In this document: positions 25,480-34,900 of the stretch, one piece after another
How the letters are laid out: every line of letters starts with the position of its first letter
How positions within the stretch are numbered: the first letter of the stretch is position 1
DNA from: Streptomyces termitum
Lineage (GTDB): Bacteria > Actinomycetota > Actinomycetes > Streptomycetales > Streptomycetaceae
Length of the DNA: 45,052 bases
Reading direction: 5' to 3'
NCBI RefSeq assembly: GCF_014650175.1
Contig: NZ_BMUL01000029.1
Span: 1 to 45,052 of the forward strand
Notes under the pieces: model-generated
The model's database searches: none
What the model was told of the DNA's origin: nothing
The model's input: only the letters and a program-made list of their open reading frames with translations
Made by a program: the position numbers and the translations under genes

Positions 25480-26928
25480 GTGGTCGTCAAGCCCCAGGTT
25501 CGCCATGCAGACGATGCAGGCTCCGCCCCCGAAGACCGGACCAAGCATCCGGTCGACGAGACCCTGCCCCCACTCAAGATGTTCACCAGCGGCCTCCAGC
25601 ACGTGGCCGCCATGTACGCGGGCGTGGTCGCCCCGCCGCTGATCGTCGGAGCGGCCGTCGGCCTCTCCGGCACCGAACTGACCTTCCTGACCGGCGCCAG
25701 CCTCTTCACCGCCGGCCTCGCGACCTTCCTCCAGACGCTGGGCGTCTGGAAGATCGGCGCCAAGCTGCCCTTCGTCAACGGCGTCACCTTCGCCGGCGTG
25801 GCCCCCATGATCGCCATCGTCAACACGACGGAGAACAAGGCCGACGCGCTGCCCGTCATCTTCGGCGCGATCATCGTCGCCGGACTCCTCGGCTTCCTCG
25901 CCGCGCCGTGGTTCTCCCGGCTGGTGAGATTCTTCCCGCCGGTCGTCACCGGCACCGTCATCACCCTCATCGGCATCTCGCTCCTGCCGGTGGCCTTCGG
26001 CTGGGCCCAGGGGCCCGACCCCAAGGCGGCGGAGTACGGTTCGGGCAAGTTCCTCGCCCTGGCCGCGATCACCCTCGCGGTGGTCCTGCTGCTGCGCCGC
26101 TTCACCAAGGGCTTCCTGAAGCAGATCGCGGTCCTCGTCGGCCTCGTCCTGGGCACCCTGATCGCCATACCCTTCGGCGTCACCGACTTCACGCCGGTCA
26201 CCGAGGCCGACGTCGTCGGCTTCCCCACCCCCTTCCACTTCGGCGCCCCGCAGTTCGCGCTCGCCGCGATCATCTCGATGTGCGTGGTCATGCTGGTCTC
26301 GATGACCGAGTCGACCGCCGACATGCTGGCGCTCGGCGAGATCGTCGAGCGGCCCGCCGACGAGAAGACCATCGCGGCCGGCCTGCGCGCCGACACCCTC
26401 GGCTCGGCGCTCAGCCCCCTCTTCAACGGCTTCATGTGCAGCGCCTTCGCACAGAACGTCGGCCTGGTCGCCATGACCCGGATCCGCAGTCGCTTCGTGG
26501 TCGCCTGCGGCGGCGGCATCCTCGTCCTGATGGGCCTCTCGCCGGTCGCGGCCTCGCTGATCTCGGTCGTGCCCCGCCCGGTCCTGGGCGGCGCGGGCGT
26601 CGTCCTCTTCGGCTCGGTCGCCGCCAGCGGCATCCAGACCCTGGTCAAGGCGGGCCTGGAGAAGGACAACAACGTCCTCATCGTGGCCGTCTCGCTGGCC
26701 GTCGGCATCATCCCGATCACCAAGCCGGACTTCTACCACGCCTTCCCGGAGACCGCGCAGATCATCCTGGACTCCGGCATCTCCACCGGCTGTGTCGCGG
26801 CCGTCCTGCTCAACGTGGTCTTCAACCACTTCGGCGCCCGCCGCAACGACGACGAGGTGACCGCGCCCATGGAACCGGGCGAGGAGATCTCGGAGGCCCG
26901 GGGAGTGAAGACGGCCCACGCCCACTAG
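25480..26928 (+). CDS. NCS2 nucleobase:cation symporter (purine/urate permease 2)
   Basis: A 482-residue paralogue of the permease at 22177. Blocks such as LQHVAAMYAGVVAPPLIVG, LVRFFPPVVTGTVITLIG and RFTKGFLKQIAVLVGLVLGT are nearly the same in both. The NAT signature reads QNVGLVAMTR, and the glutamate region is MTESTADMLALGE. The N-terminal 30 and C-terminal 30 residues differ and are charged. GTG 25480 is preceded by GGAGGA. It imports a purine, most likely urate, xanthine or hypoxanthine. Two paralogues flanking one deaminase suggest different substrates or affinities. Confidence 0.92.
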   Translation: MVVKPQVRHADDAGSAPEDRTKHPVDETLPPLKMFTSGLQHVAAMYAGVVAPPLIVGAAVGLSGTELTFLTGASLFTAGLATFLQTLGVWKIGAKLPFVNGVTFAGVAPMIAIVNTTENKADALPVIFGAIIVAGLLGFLAAPWFSRLVRFFPPVVTGTVITLIGISLLPVAFGWAQGPDPKAAEYGSGKFLALAAITLAVVLLLRRFTKGFLKQIAVLVGLVLGTLIAIPFGVTDFTPVTEADVVGFPTPFHFGAPQFALAAIISMCVVMLVSMTESTADMLALGEIVERPADEKTIAAGLRADTLGSALSPLFNGFMCSAFAQNVGLVAMTRIRSRFVVACGGGILVLMGLSPVAASLISVVPRPVLGGAGVVLFGSVAASGIQTLVKAGLEKDNNVLIVAVSLAVGIIPITKPDFYHAFPETAQIILDSGISTGCVAAVLLNVVFNHFGARRNDDEVTAPMEPGEEISEARGVKTAHAH

Positions 26929-27064
26929 GGCGGGTCCGGAAGCTCCCGCCCGGCCCGCCCTCCCGGAGGGGCGCCCCAGCTGTCCCAGCCGACCGGGAGG
27001 CCCCGGCAGAATCCTCCGGACGGCGCTCCGGGCCGCCGCGAGCCACCTCCGGCCGCTCCCTCCG

Positions 27065-27107
27065 CCCCGCCCCGGGTCCCGCGTGTCGCGCGGGACCCGG
27101 GGCGGGG
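27065..27107. terminator. bidirectional terminator between convergent genes
   Basis: A perfect 19-bp stem (27065-27083 with 27089-27107) and a 5-base loop. It serves the permease from the left and the 200-residue gene from the right. Confidence 0.85.
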
Positions 27108-27122
27108 GCGCGTCCGGGCGGC

Positions 27123-27725
27123 TCACCGGTCCTCCAGGGCGAGGCGCCGGGCGCACTCCGGGGCCAGTGCCGGATAGGCCGCCGCGATCGCCCCGTACAC
27201 CCGGCGCCGCAGCAGTCGCTCGGCCTCGCGGCGGCCGGTCCCGCCGTACAGCCCGTCGAGCAGGGAGTCGTACCGGGCGAGGCACCGGCGCAGGTAGGCG
27301 ACCCGCCAGCGGGCGGGCGGCCCGACGGGCACCGCGCCGGCCGGCGCCCGCGCGGCCAGCAGCCGCCGGTACCGGGCGGCCCGCCGGTCCAGCTCGGCGG
27401 GCGGCAGCAGGGGCACCTCGATCGGCTCGGCCCGGACGGCGGCCAGCACGGCGTCCCGTCGCCGCGCGGCCCGCCCGGCGACGGCGGCCCGCAGCCCCGG
27501 CGCGGACCCGGCCGCCCGCGCCCGCGCCGCCACGGAGGCGAACTCCGGCGTCCGCTCCAGCGCCTCCACCCGCGCCAGCCGGTACAGCCGCAGCGGCGCG
27601 GGCGACCACCGGCGCGGGTCGCGCCCCTGCACGTCCGGCAGGCCCAGCAGTTCCCGCACCATCCCGTCGGTCCAGCCGCGCCGCAGCACCCCGGCCGACG
27701 ACACGTACAGCGAACGGTCCGTCAT
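27123..27725 (-). CDS. conserved actinobacterial hypothetical with winged-helix-like N-terminus
   Basis: A 200-residue basic protein. The first 60 residues (LRRGWTDGMVRELLGLPD, RRWSPAPLRLYRLARVEALE) resemble a short module seen in many Streptomyces hypothetical proteins, which reads like a MerR-like DNA-binding unit: a helix, a PD turn and then a tip ending in RVE. The rest is alanine/arginine-rich helix with probable coiled-coil character (residues 65-110), ending in LRRCLARYDSLLDGLYGGTGR. No catalytic motif. ATG 27725 is convergent with the permease. Function unknown. Confidence 0.65.
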   Translation of the reverse strand: MTDRSLYVSSAGVLRRGWTDGMVRELLGLPDVQGRDPRRWSPAPLRLYRLARVEALERTPEFASVAARARAAGSAPGLRAAVAGRAARRRDAVLAAVRAEPIEVPLLPPAELDRRAARYRRLLAARAPAGAVPVGPPARWRVAYLRRCLARYDSLLDGLYGGTGRREAERLLRRRVYGAIAAAYPALAPECARRLALEDR

Positions 27726-27869
27726 GATCCCCCCAAGAATCGACTACGGAGAGTAACGGTTCCAGTGAAGCGGACCCCACTGACAACGCCCCCGCCGCCA
27801 CCCCCTTGCGACCCGCCCCCGCCCCGTGCGATATAGGTCCAGACCTTTCCGACGGACGGAGGCCGGCCC

Positions 27870-28829
27870 GTGCAACGCCCGCTCGCCGCAAGCTTGTTGA
27901 CCGCACTCGCACTCGCGCTCGCCCTCACCGGCTGCGCCGACCCCGCCCCGGCACCGCACACCACCCCGGCCACCACCCCCACCGGCCTCACCGCCGTCTC
28001 CGGCAGCTCCACCACCGTCCACGTCATGTGGGAGGCCGCCACTGACGACCGGGCCGTCACCGGCTACGAGATCCTCCAGGACGGCCGCAAGGTCAAGGAC
28101 CTCCCCGCCCCCCATCTCATGACCGACGTCACCGGCCTCGCCCCCGGCACCCGGCACGCCTTCGCCGTCCGCGCCCGCGACGCCGCCGGCAACACCTCGC
28201 CGCCCACCGCCGCCGTCCCCGCCACCACCCGGCGCGCCACCGCCGAGGACCGCGAACCCCCCACCGCCCCCCGCGCCCTGCGCGCCGCCCCCGCCGGCGC
28301 CACCGCCGCCACCCTCACCTGGACCGCCGCCCGCGACGACCGCCGCGTCACCGCGTACGACGTCTACCAGGCCGGCGTACGCATCCACACCGCACCCGGC
28401 GACACCACCACCGCCCGCCTCACCGGCCTGCGCCCCGGCACCGCCTACTCCTTCACCCTCCGCGCCCGCGACGCCGCCGACAACTCCTCCCCGGACAGCC
28501 CCCCGGCCGAACTCACCACCGCCACCGCCCCCGGCGCGCCCCCCAACACCTCCCCCCGCGACCTCGCCGCCACCTCCGCGCACGGCGAGGTCACCCTCAC
28601 CTGGACCCCGCCGGAGACCGGCGGCCCCGTTACCCATTACCAGTTCCACATCGACGGCCGCTTCGCCACCACCATCGTCTGGGGCGCCGACCCGCCCACC
28701 GGCCGTGCCACCTACACCTTCTCCGCCCAGGCGAAACCCGGCACCACCTACACCCTCACCCTCCGCGCCCGCCTCCCCGACGGCACCTGGGGCGACTTCT
28801 CCGCCCCGCGCACGGTGGTGGTCCGCTGA
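27870..28829 (+). CDS. lipoprotein with three fibronectin type III domains
   Basis: A 319-residue exported protein. A signal sequence (LLTALALALALTGC) ends in a lipobox with the lipidated cysteine at about residue 22. Three FnIII-like domains follow (about 35-120, 130-220 and 225-319). Each shows the strand pattern TVHVMWEAATDDRAVTGYEI, LTGLRPGTAYSFTLRARDAA and so on. FnIII domains usually occur in Streptomyces glycoside hydrolases as spacers. Here no catalytic domain is attached, so this looks like a stand-alone binding or adhesion lipoprotein. GGAGG before GTG 27870. The DNA is strongly biased to C at third positions. Confidence 0.85.
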   Translation: MQRPLAASLLTALALALALTGCADPAPAPHTTPATTPTGLTAVSGSSTTVHVMWEAATDDRAVTGYEILQDGRKVKDLPAPHLMTDVTGLAPGTRHAFAVRARDAAGNTSPPTAAVPATTRRATAEDREPPTAPRALRAAPAGATAATLTWTAARDDRRVTAYDVYQAGVRIHTAPGDTTTARLTGLRPGTAYSFTLRARDAADNSSPDSPPAELTTATAPGAPPNTSPRDLAATSAHGEVTLTWTPPETGGPVTHYQFHIDGRFATTIVWGADPPTGRATYTFSAQAKPGTTYTLTLRARLPDGTWGDFSAPRTVVVR

Positions 28830-28853
28830 CCTCCGCCGGGTGGCGGTCAACCC

Positions 28854-28883
28854 TTCACCCGATACGGGGACACGTCATAGGAT
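28854..28883 (+). promoter_or_regulatory. candidate promoter of the helicase-nuclease gene
   Basis: TTCACC (28854-28859), an 18-bp spacer and TAGGAT (28878-28883). The -10 is flanked by ACACG (28870-28874) and CGTGT (28884-28888), a small dyad that could be an operator. The start site would lie about 65 bp before GTG 28956. Confidence 0.4.
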
Positions 28884-28955
28884 CGTGTGATCAGGGTGAG
28901 GCGGTGGGCCCGTGCGGCCGGTGCCGTCGAGAGAAGACGAGAAACTAGGACCAGC

Positions 28956-31900
28956 GTGACGAACCCGATCGCCTTCGGTGGCGGCGAAGACCTGGAACGG
29001 TTCAAGACGATCCTGGCCGAGTGGCGGAAATCCCTCGTCGACCTGAGCGGTCGCAACAAGCTCCTCAACTTCCGGCACACCAGGTCGGCGACGCTGGAGA
29101 TCCAGTACCCGCCGGTCGGCGAACTGGTGGCGGGCCTCGACCGGGGCTGGCGGTTCGCCCCGCTGCCCGAAGCGGAGCCGGACGGGACCGGCGACCCCGA
29201 GGACCGGCCGAACGCCGTCGGTACGGACCCCGACGGCATCGTCACCCAGAAGACCACCGCCCCCGCCCTGCTCCGGGCGCTCACCAGCCTCCGCGGCAAG
29301 TCCGTGCAACTCTTCAACGACTACGGCCTGTGGACCCTCCAGCTCGGCGTCGGCATGCTGCGCTGGCGCGAGGACGGTGCCACGACGAGCAGTGACGCAC
29401 CGCTCGTCCTGTTCCCCGTCCGGCTGGAGCGGCTGGCCGACGGCCGGGTCCGGCTCGTCTCCAACGACGACGAGGACCCCCGGCTCAACCCCGCGCTCCG
29501 GGTCAAGCTGGAGCAGTTCCACATCGACTGGTCCCCTGTCCTGGAACAGGACCCGGCCGACGTCGACGCCGTCCTGGACACGGTGACAGCGGCCGTCGCG
29601 GGGAAGACCGGCTGGGAGGTCTCGCGCCGGGTCGTCGTCGCGCTCTTCGCCTCCCACAAGGAGTCGATGTACCAGGACCTGCTGGAGAACGAGGCCCGCA
29701 TCCTCAACAGCGACCTGGTCAGGGCCGTCGCCCTCGGCCCCGAGGCGGGCCTCGCCCCCGACCGCTTCGACTTCGAGGAGATCGACCTCGACCGGATCGA
29801 CGAGCTGAGCCCGCCCGAGGACAGCCCGCTGGTCCTCGACGCCGACGCCTCGCAGCGGCAGGCCGTCGCGGCGGCGGTCGCCGGCCGCTCCTTCGTCCTC
29901 GACGGCCCTCCGGGCACCGGCAAGAGCCAGACGATCACCAACATGATCGCGGGCCTGATGCACGCGGGCCGCAGCGTGCTGTTCGTCAGCGAGAAGGCCG
30001 CGGCGCTCGACGTGGTCCTCGACCGGCTGAAGTCCGTCGGCCTCGATTCGTACGCGCTGGCGCTGCACAGCCACAACACCAGCCGCCGCGCCGTCGCCCA
30101 GGAACTCGGCCGGGCCCTGGAGGAGGAGCCGCAGGCACCCCGGCTCTCCGCGCAGACCGTCACCTCCGCGCGCCAGGCCCGTACGGCCCTGAGCGCCTAC
30201 GCGGACGCCATGAACGAGATCAGCGAGCCCCTCGGCCGCAGCCTCCACGACGTCATCGGCCGTGTCGGCCGGCTCTCCGACGCTCCGGTGGCCTACCTGG
30301 CCCCGAACACCGGCGGTGCCGGGAAGCGTCCGGCCTTCGACCCCGCCGCGCTCGGCGCCGAGGACCTGCGGCTCGTCGTCGAGGCCACGCACGCCATCGC
30401 CGACGCCTGGCAGGCCGTCGCCGACCCCGCCTTCCCCTGGCGGGACCTGCGGACCGGCGCCCCCTCCCCGCGCCCGGCCCTGGAACAGGCCGCGGCGGCC
30501 CTGTCGGCGCTCTCCAAGGGCATCGCACGGCACCAGGACCTCCTGCCCGGCGGGCCGATCGAGGACGAGGAGACCGTCACCCGGCTGGTGAACCTCCTGC
30601 GGCTCGCCGAGGTCCGGCCGGAGATCCCCGTCCGCTGGCTCACCGAGGACGACTTCGCCGACGAGGTGGAGGGCCCGGTGGACGCCTTCACCACCGAGCT
30701 GCGCACCGCCCTGCGAGCCCGGTCGCACGCCCGGACAGCGGTCGGTGAGCGCTGGGAGGAGCTCTCGCCCCGGCTGTCCCCCGAGCCCGGCCCGAAGGAG
30801 AAGGCGCTCGCCGCCCTGTCCCCGGCCGGGACGGACCTGTCCGACCTGACGGCGGAACAGGCGACCGACCGGGCCGGCGCGTACGAGCGGGCGGCCGCCG
30901 GCCTCGACCGGGCCCAGCGGGCGCTGGAGGCCGTCACCCGGGACTTCGGCCTGCGCACGCCCCGGGGCGTCGCCGCCGCGGAAGAACTCCGCGCGCTGGT
31001 GGCCGAGGCCGGTGCGGACCACCGTCCCCTCGCCCGCTGGCTCGCCCCCGGCGGCCCGGCGGAGGCCGAGGAAGCGGCGGTACGCGTCACGGCAGACGCC
31101 CTGCGGGCCTTCTTCGCCCGGCGTGCCGAGGCCCTGGCGGCCCGGGAGCGGGCCGCCGCCGAGGCCGGCCCCGGCTGGACCGGACTGCCCCCGGCCCTCA
31201 CCGCGCAGCCCCCCGCCGACGAGCAGGCGCTCGCCGGGCTGCGGCCCGCGGGCCTCGACCTCACCCCGCTCACCCGGGCCAGGGCCGCCGAGCTCGCCGC
31301 GTGGCTCTCCGACCTCGTGGCCCTCCTGGAGAAGACCGACCCGCGCGCCTCGGCTCTCGCCGGGCTGCTGGGCCGCGGCGTGCCGTCGGGCACCCGGGAG
31401 GCCGAGGAGCTGATCGCCCTCGCCGACCTGGCCTCGGCCCCGCACCGGGCCCCGGCGCACTGGCTGGACCCGGAGGTGCTGCCCCGGGTCCGCGCGGCCC
31501 GCGCCGAGCTCGCCGACGCCACCCGCCGCCTCGCGAAGGCGGAGGCGGCCGCGTCCGCCGTCTTCAGACCCGAGGTCGTCACCCTTCCCGAGCTTCCCGA
31601 GGTCGTCGGACGGCTGGCCGAGGGCGCGCGCGGCATCGGCGGCATGCTGTCGGGCGCCGTACGCGCGGACCGCAAGATCATCAGCGCCTTCACCATCGCC
31701 GGGACCTGGCGCGCCGACCTGTACGACCAACTGCCCCTCGCTCTCGCCTGGCACGCCGCCCACGACCTGCTGCGATCGCTCACCCGGACCCACGGCGCGC
31801 TGCTCGGCCGGTACGCGACGCCGGAGCTCCCCGACCTGACGGTCCTGGAGGCCGCCCTCGCCCACGCGGAGGCCCTCCACCGCCTCGCGCCCGACACCCT

Positions 31901-34900
31901 GGCCGACCCGGGCCGCCGCGCCCTCCTCGCCGGGCAGCTCTCCGACGGCCGCACCCCCACCCCGGAACTGACCGGCCACGTCGCCGCGGTGCGGGGCGCG
32001 CTGGCCGACTGGCGCACGGCCCTGGGCGGGCCGCACCTCGCGGACCGCGCGGACGGCCTCGCCGGGCAGCCGCTCGGCCGGGCGGCCCGCTGGGCGGGCG
32101 CCCACCTGGCCCCCCTCACCGGGGTCGTGGACCTCCTCGACACCGTCGCCTCGGCCGGCCGGGGCGACGACGACCACACGTACGCCCCCACCCTGGAGGA
32201 GGCGCGGACCGCCCTCGACGCCGTACGGGAGGCCCGCCGGGCGACCGACGCCTTCGACGAGGGGGCCGCGACGGACCGGCTCCTGCTCGGCCCCTGGTAC
32301 CAGGGGCTCGACACCGAGCCGGCCCGGCTCGCCGGACCCGCCCCCGACGGCGCACCGGGACAGGAGGCCGTCGGCGCGCTCCTCGCCCGTGCCCGGGACC
32401 TCGCCGACCGCCCCGACGCGCCCCGCGCCGAGGAACGCCACCACGAGCTCCTCGGCCGGTACGCGTCCTGCGACGGCCCCGGCACGATCACCCTGTGCCG
32501 GGTCCTGGACACCGCCCGCACGGCGGAACGGCTCGCGCCGGACACCCTCGCGGACCCGGAACGCCGGGCCCGCCTCGCCGACCGCCTCGCCGACGGCCGC
32601 CCGGTGCCCCACGAGACCCTGCGGCAGGCGGAGGAGCTCGGCGCGGAGCTGTCGGCCTGGCGGCGGCAGGCCGCCCTGCCCCACCTCGCGGCCTCCGGGG
32701 AACGTCTCCTGGAACTGCCGTTCGAGGATGCGGCCCGCTGGCTCCGTGCCCACGTCGAACCCCTGGAGGACGCGGCGGACCTCATCCGCACGGTGGCCCG
32801 GGTCCTCGACACCGACGGCTCCGACCCCGCCCCGGGGCTCGGCCGCGCCCGGCGGACCGTGGCGGCGGTCGCGGAGGCGCGCGAGGCGGGGACGCGCTTC
32901 CTGTCGGCCGAGGCCGCGCACCGGGAGCTGCTCGGAGCTCTCTACCAGGGGACGGAGACCGACAGGTCCGCCGTCCTCGACGCGCTGGACTGGGCCCGGA
33001 AGGCGCGCCGCACGGCCCACGGGGTCCACGCGGCCCCGATGCCGGAGACGGCGGCCCGGACGATGCTGGGGGCGGCCGCCGACCCGTCCGTGGCCGGCCT
33101 GCACCAGGACTGGCTGCGCCAGCGGGAGAACCTCGCGGAGTGCTTCGAGCCCCAGCGGGCCGCCGCCGTCCGCCGCGAACTCGTCCGCTCGCTGACCGCG
33201 GCGGAGGACCTGCTGACCCGGCTCGACGCCGACCCCTACGGCCCGGAGGCGTGGATCTCCTGCGCCGGGGCGCTCGGCCGGCTCAAGGAGTACGGACTGC
33301 ACGAGCTGCCCGGTCAGCTCGCCCAGCGGGACGTGTCGGCGGCCGACTTCCCCGACGCCGTCGAACGCGCGGTCCTCACCGCCTGGATCGAACGCCGCCT
33401 CGAACTCGACGCCCGCCTCAGGCCCCTGCGGGCCGTCGACCGCGACCAGCTGGTGGAGCGGTTCCGGGAGGCGGACCGCGCCCTGGTGGAGGCCGCCCAC
33501 GCGGAGGTCATCGCCGCCTGCAATGCCCGCCGCCCCCGCCGCACCAGCGTCGGCCAGGCCGCGGTCCTGAAGCGCCAGGCCCAGCTGAAGAAGCGCCACA
33601 AGCCGGTGCGTCAGCTCCTCGACGAGACCGGTGACGTCGTGCGGCTCATCAAGCCCTGCTTCATGATGAGCCCCCTGACGGTCAGCCAGTTCCTGCCCGC
33701 GGACTTCCGGTTCGATGTCGTCATCTTCGACGAGGCGTCCCAGGTGCTGCCGCAGGACGCGGTCAACTCCATCTACCGCGGCAACGCGCTGATCGTGGCC
33801 GGAGACCAGAAGCAGCTGCCGCCCACCTCCTTCTTCAGCGCCGGCGGCGACGCCGACGACGACGAGGACGAGGAGGGCATGGACACCTTCGAGTCCGTCC
33901 TCGACGCCTGCAAGGCCAGCGGTGTCCTGCGCGACCTTCCCCTGCGCTGGCACTACCGCAGCCGGCACGAGAACCTCATCGCCTTCAGCAACCACGAGTT
34001 CTACGACGGCTCGATGGTCACCTTCCCCGGCGCGCTGGAGGAGGGACCCGACGTCGGCGTCTCCTTCCACAAGGCCGACGGTGTCTACGACCGGGGCGGC
34101 CGCAGCGACAACGTGGGGGAGGCCGCGCTGGTCGCCCGGCGCGTGATCCACCACTTCGCCACCCGGCCGGGCCTCACGCTCGGCGTGGTCGCCCTGTCGA
34201 AGGCGCAGGCCGAGGCGATCGAGGAGGCCGTGCGCGAGGCCAGGGCCGCCCGGCCCGACCTGGACCGGTTCTTCACGGAGGACCGGCTCGACGGCTTCTT
34301 CGTGAAGAACCTGGAGACCGTGCAGGGCGACGAGCGCGACGTCATCGTCCTGTCGGTCGGCTACGGCCCGAACCAGCAGGGCAGGCTCCTGTCGACCTTC
34401 GGTCCGATCAACAAGGAGGGCGGCTGGCGCCGGCTCAACGTCGCCGTGACCCGGGCCCGGCGCCGCATGGAGGTCGTCGCCTCCTTCCACGGCGGCGAAC
34501 TGGGCGACAGCGCCAACAAGAGCGTTCAGCACTTGAAGCGCTACCTCCAGTACGCCGAGCACGGACCGAACACCCTCCAGACGGCCGCGCCCGACCCGGA
34601 CGCCCAGCCGGAGAGCCCCTTCGAGGAGGAGGTCCTCGGCATCCTGCAGGGCTGGGGGTACGACGTCCAGCCGCAGGTCGGCGTCGCGGGCTTCCGCATC
34701 GACATGGCCGTACGGCACCCGCGGGCGCGGGGCAGCTACGCGCTCGGCATCGAGTGCGACGGTGTCATGTACCACTCGTCACGGGCGGCCCGCGACCGCG
34801 ACCGGCTGCGCGAGGCCGTGCTGCGCGACCTCGGCTGGCAGCTCCACCGGATCTGGGGCACCGACTGGTACCGCAACCGGCGCGACGCGCTCGCGCGCCT

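Noticed and set aside
27885..27900. TTGTTGA near the FnIII lipoprotein start
   Set aside because: It resembles half of the TCAACA palindrome, but it lies inside the signal-peptide codons, has no opposite half and no associated -35.
22093..27912. 1939-codon minus-strand open frame
   Set aside because: It spans three well-supported plus-strand genes and their gaps; composition is typical of a GC-rich shadow.
28875..34775. 1966-codon open frame on the minus strand
   Set aside because: Antisense shadow of the helicase gene. Its translation is Arg/Gly/Glu/Val low-complexity with no domain, while the plus strand has full helicase and nuclease motifs.
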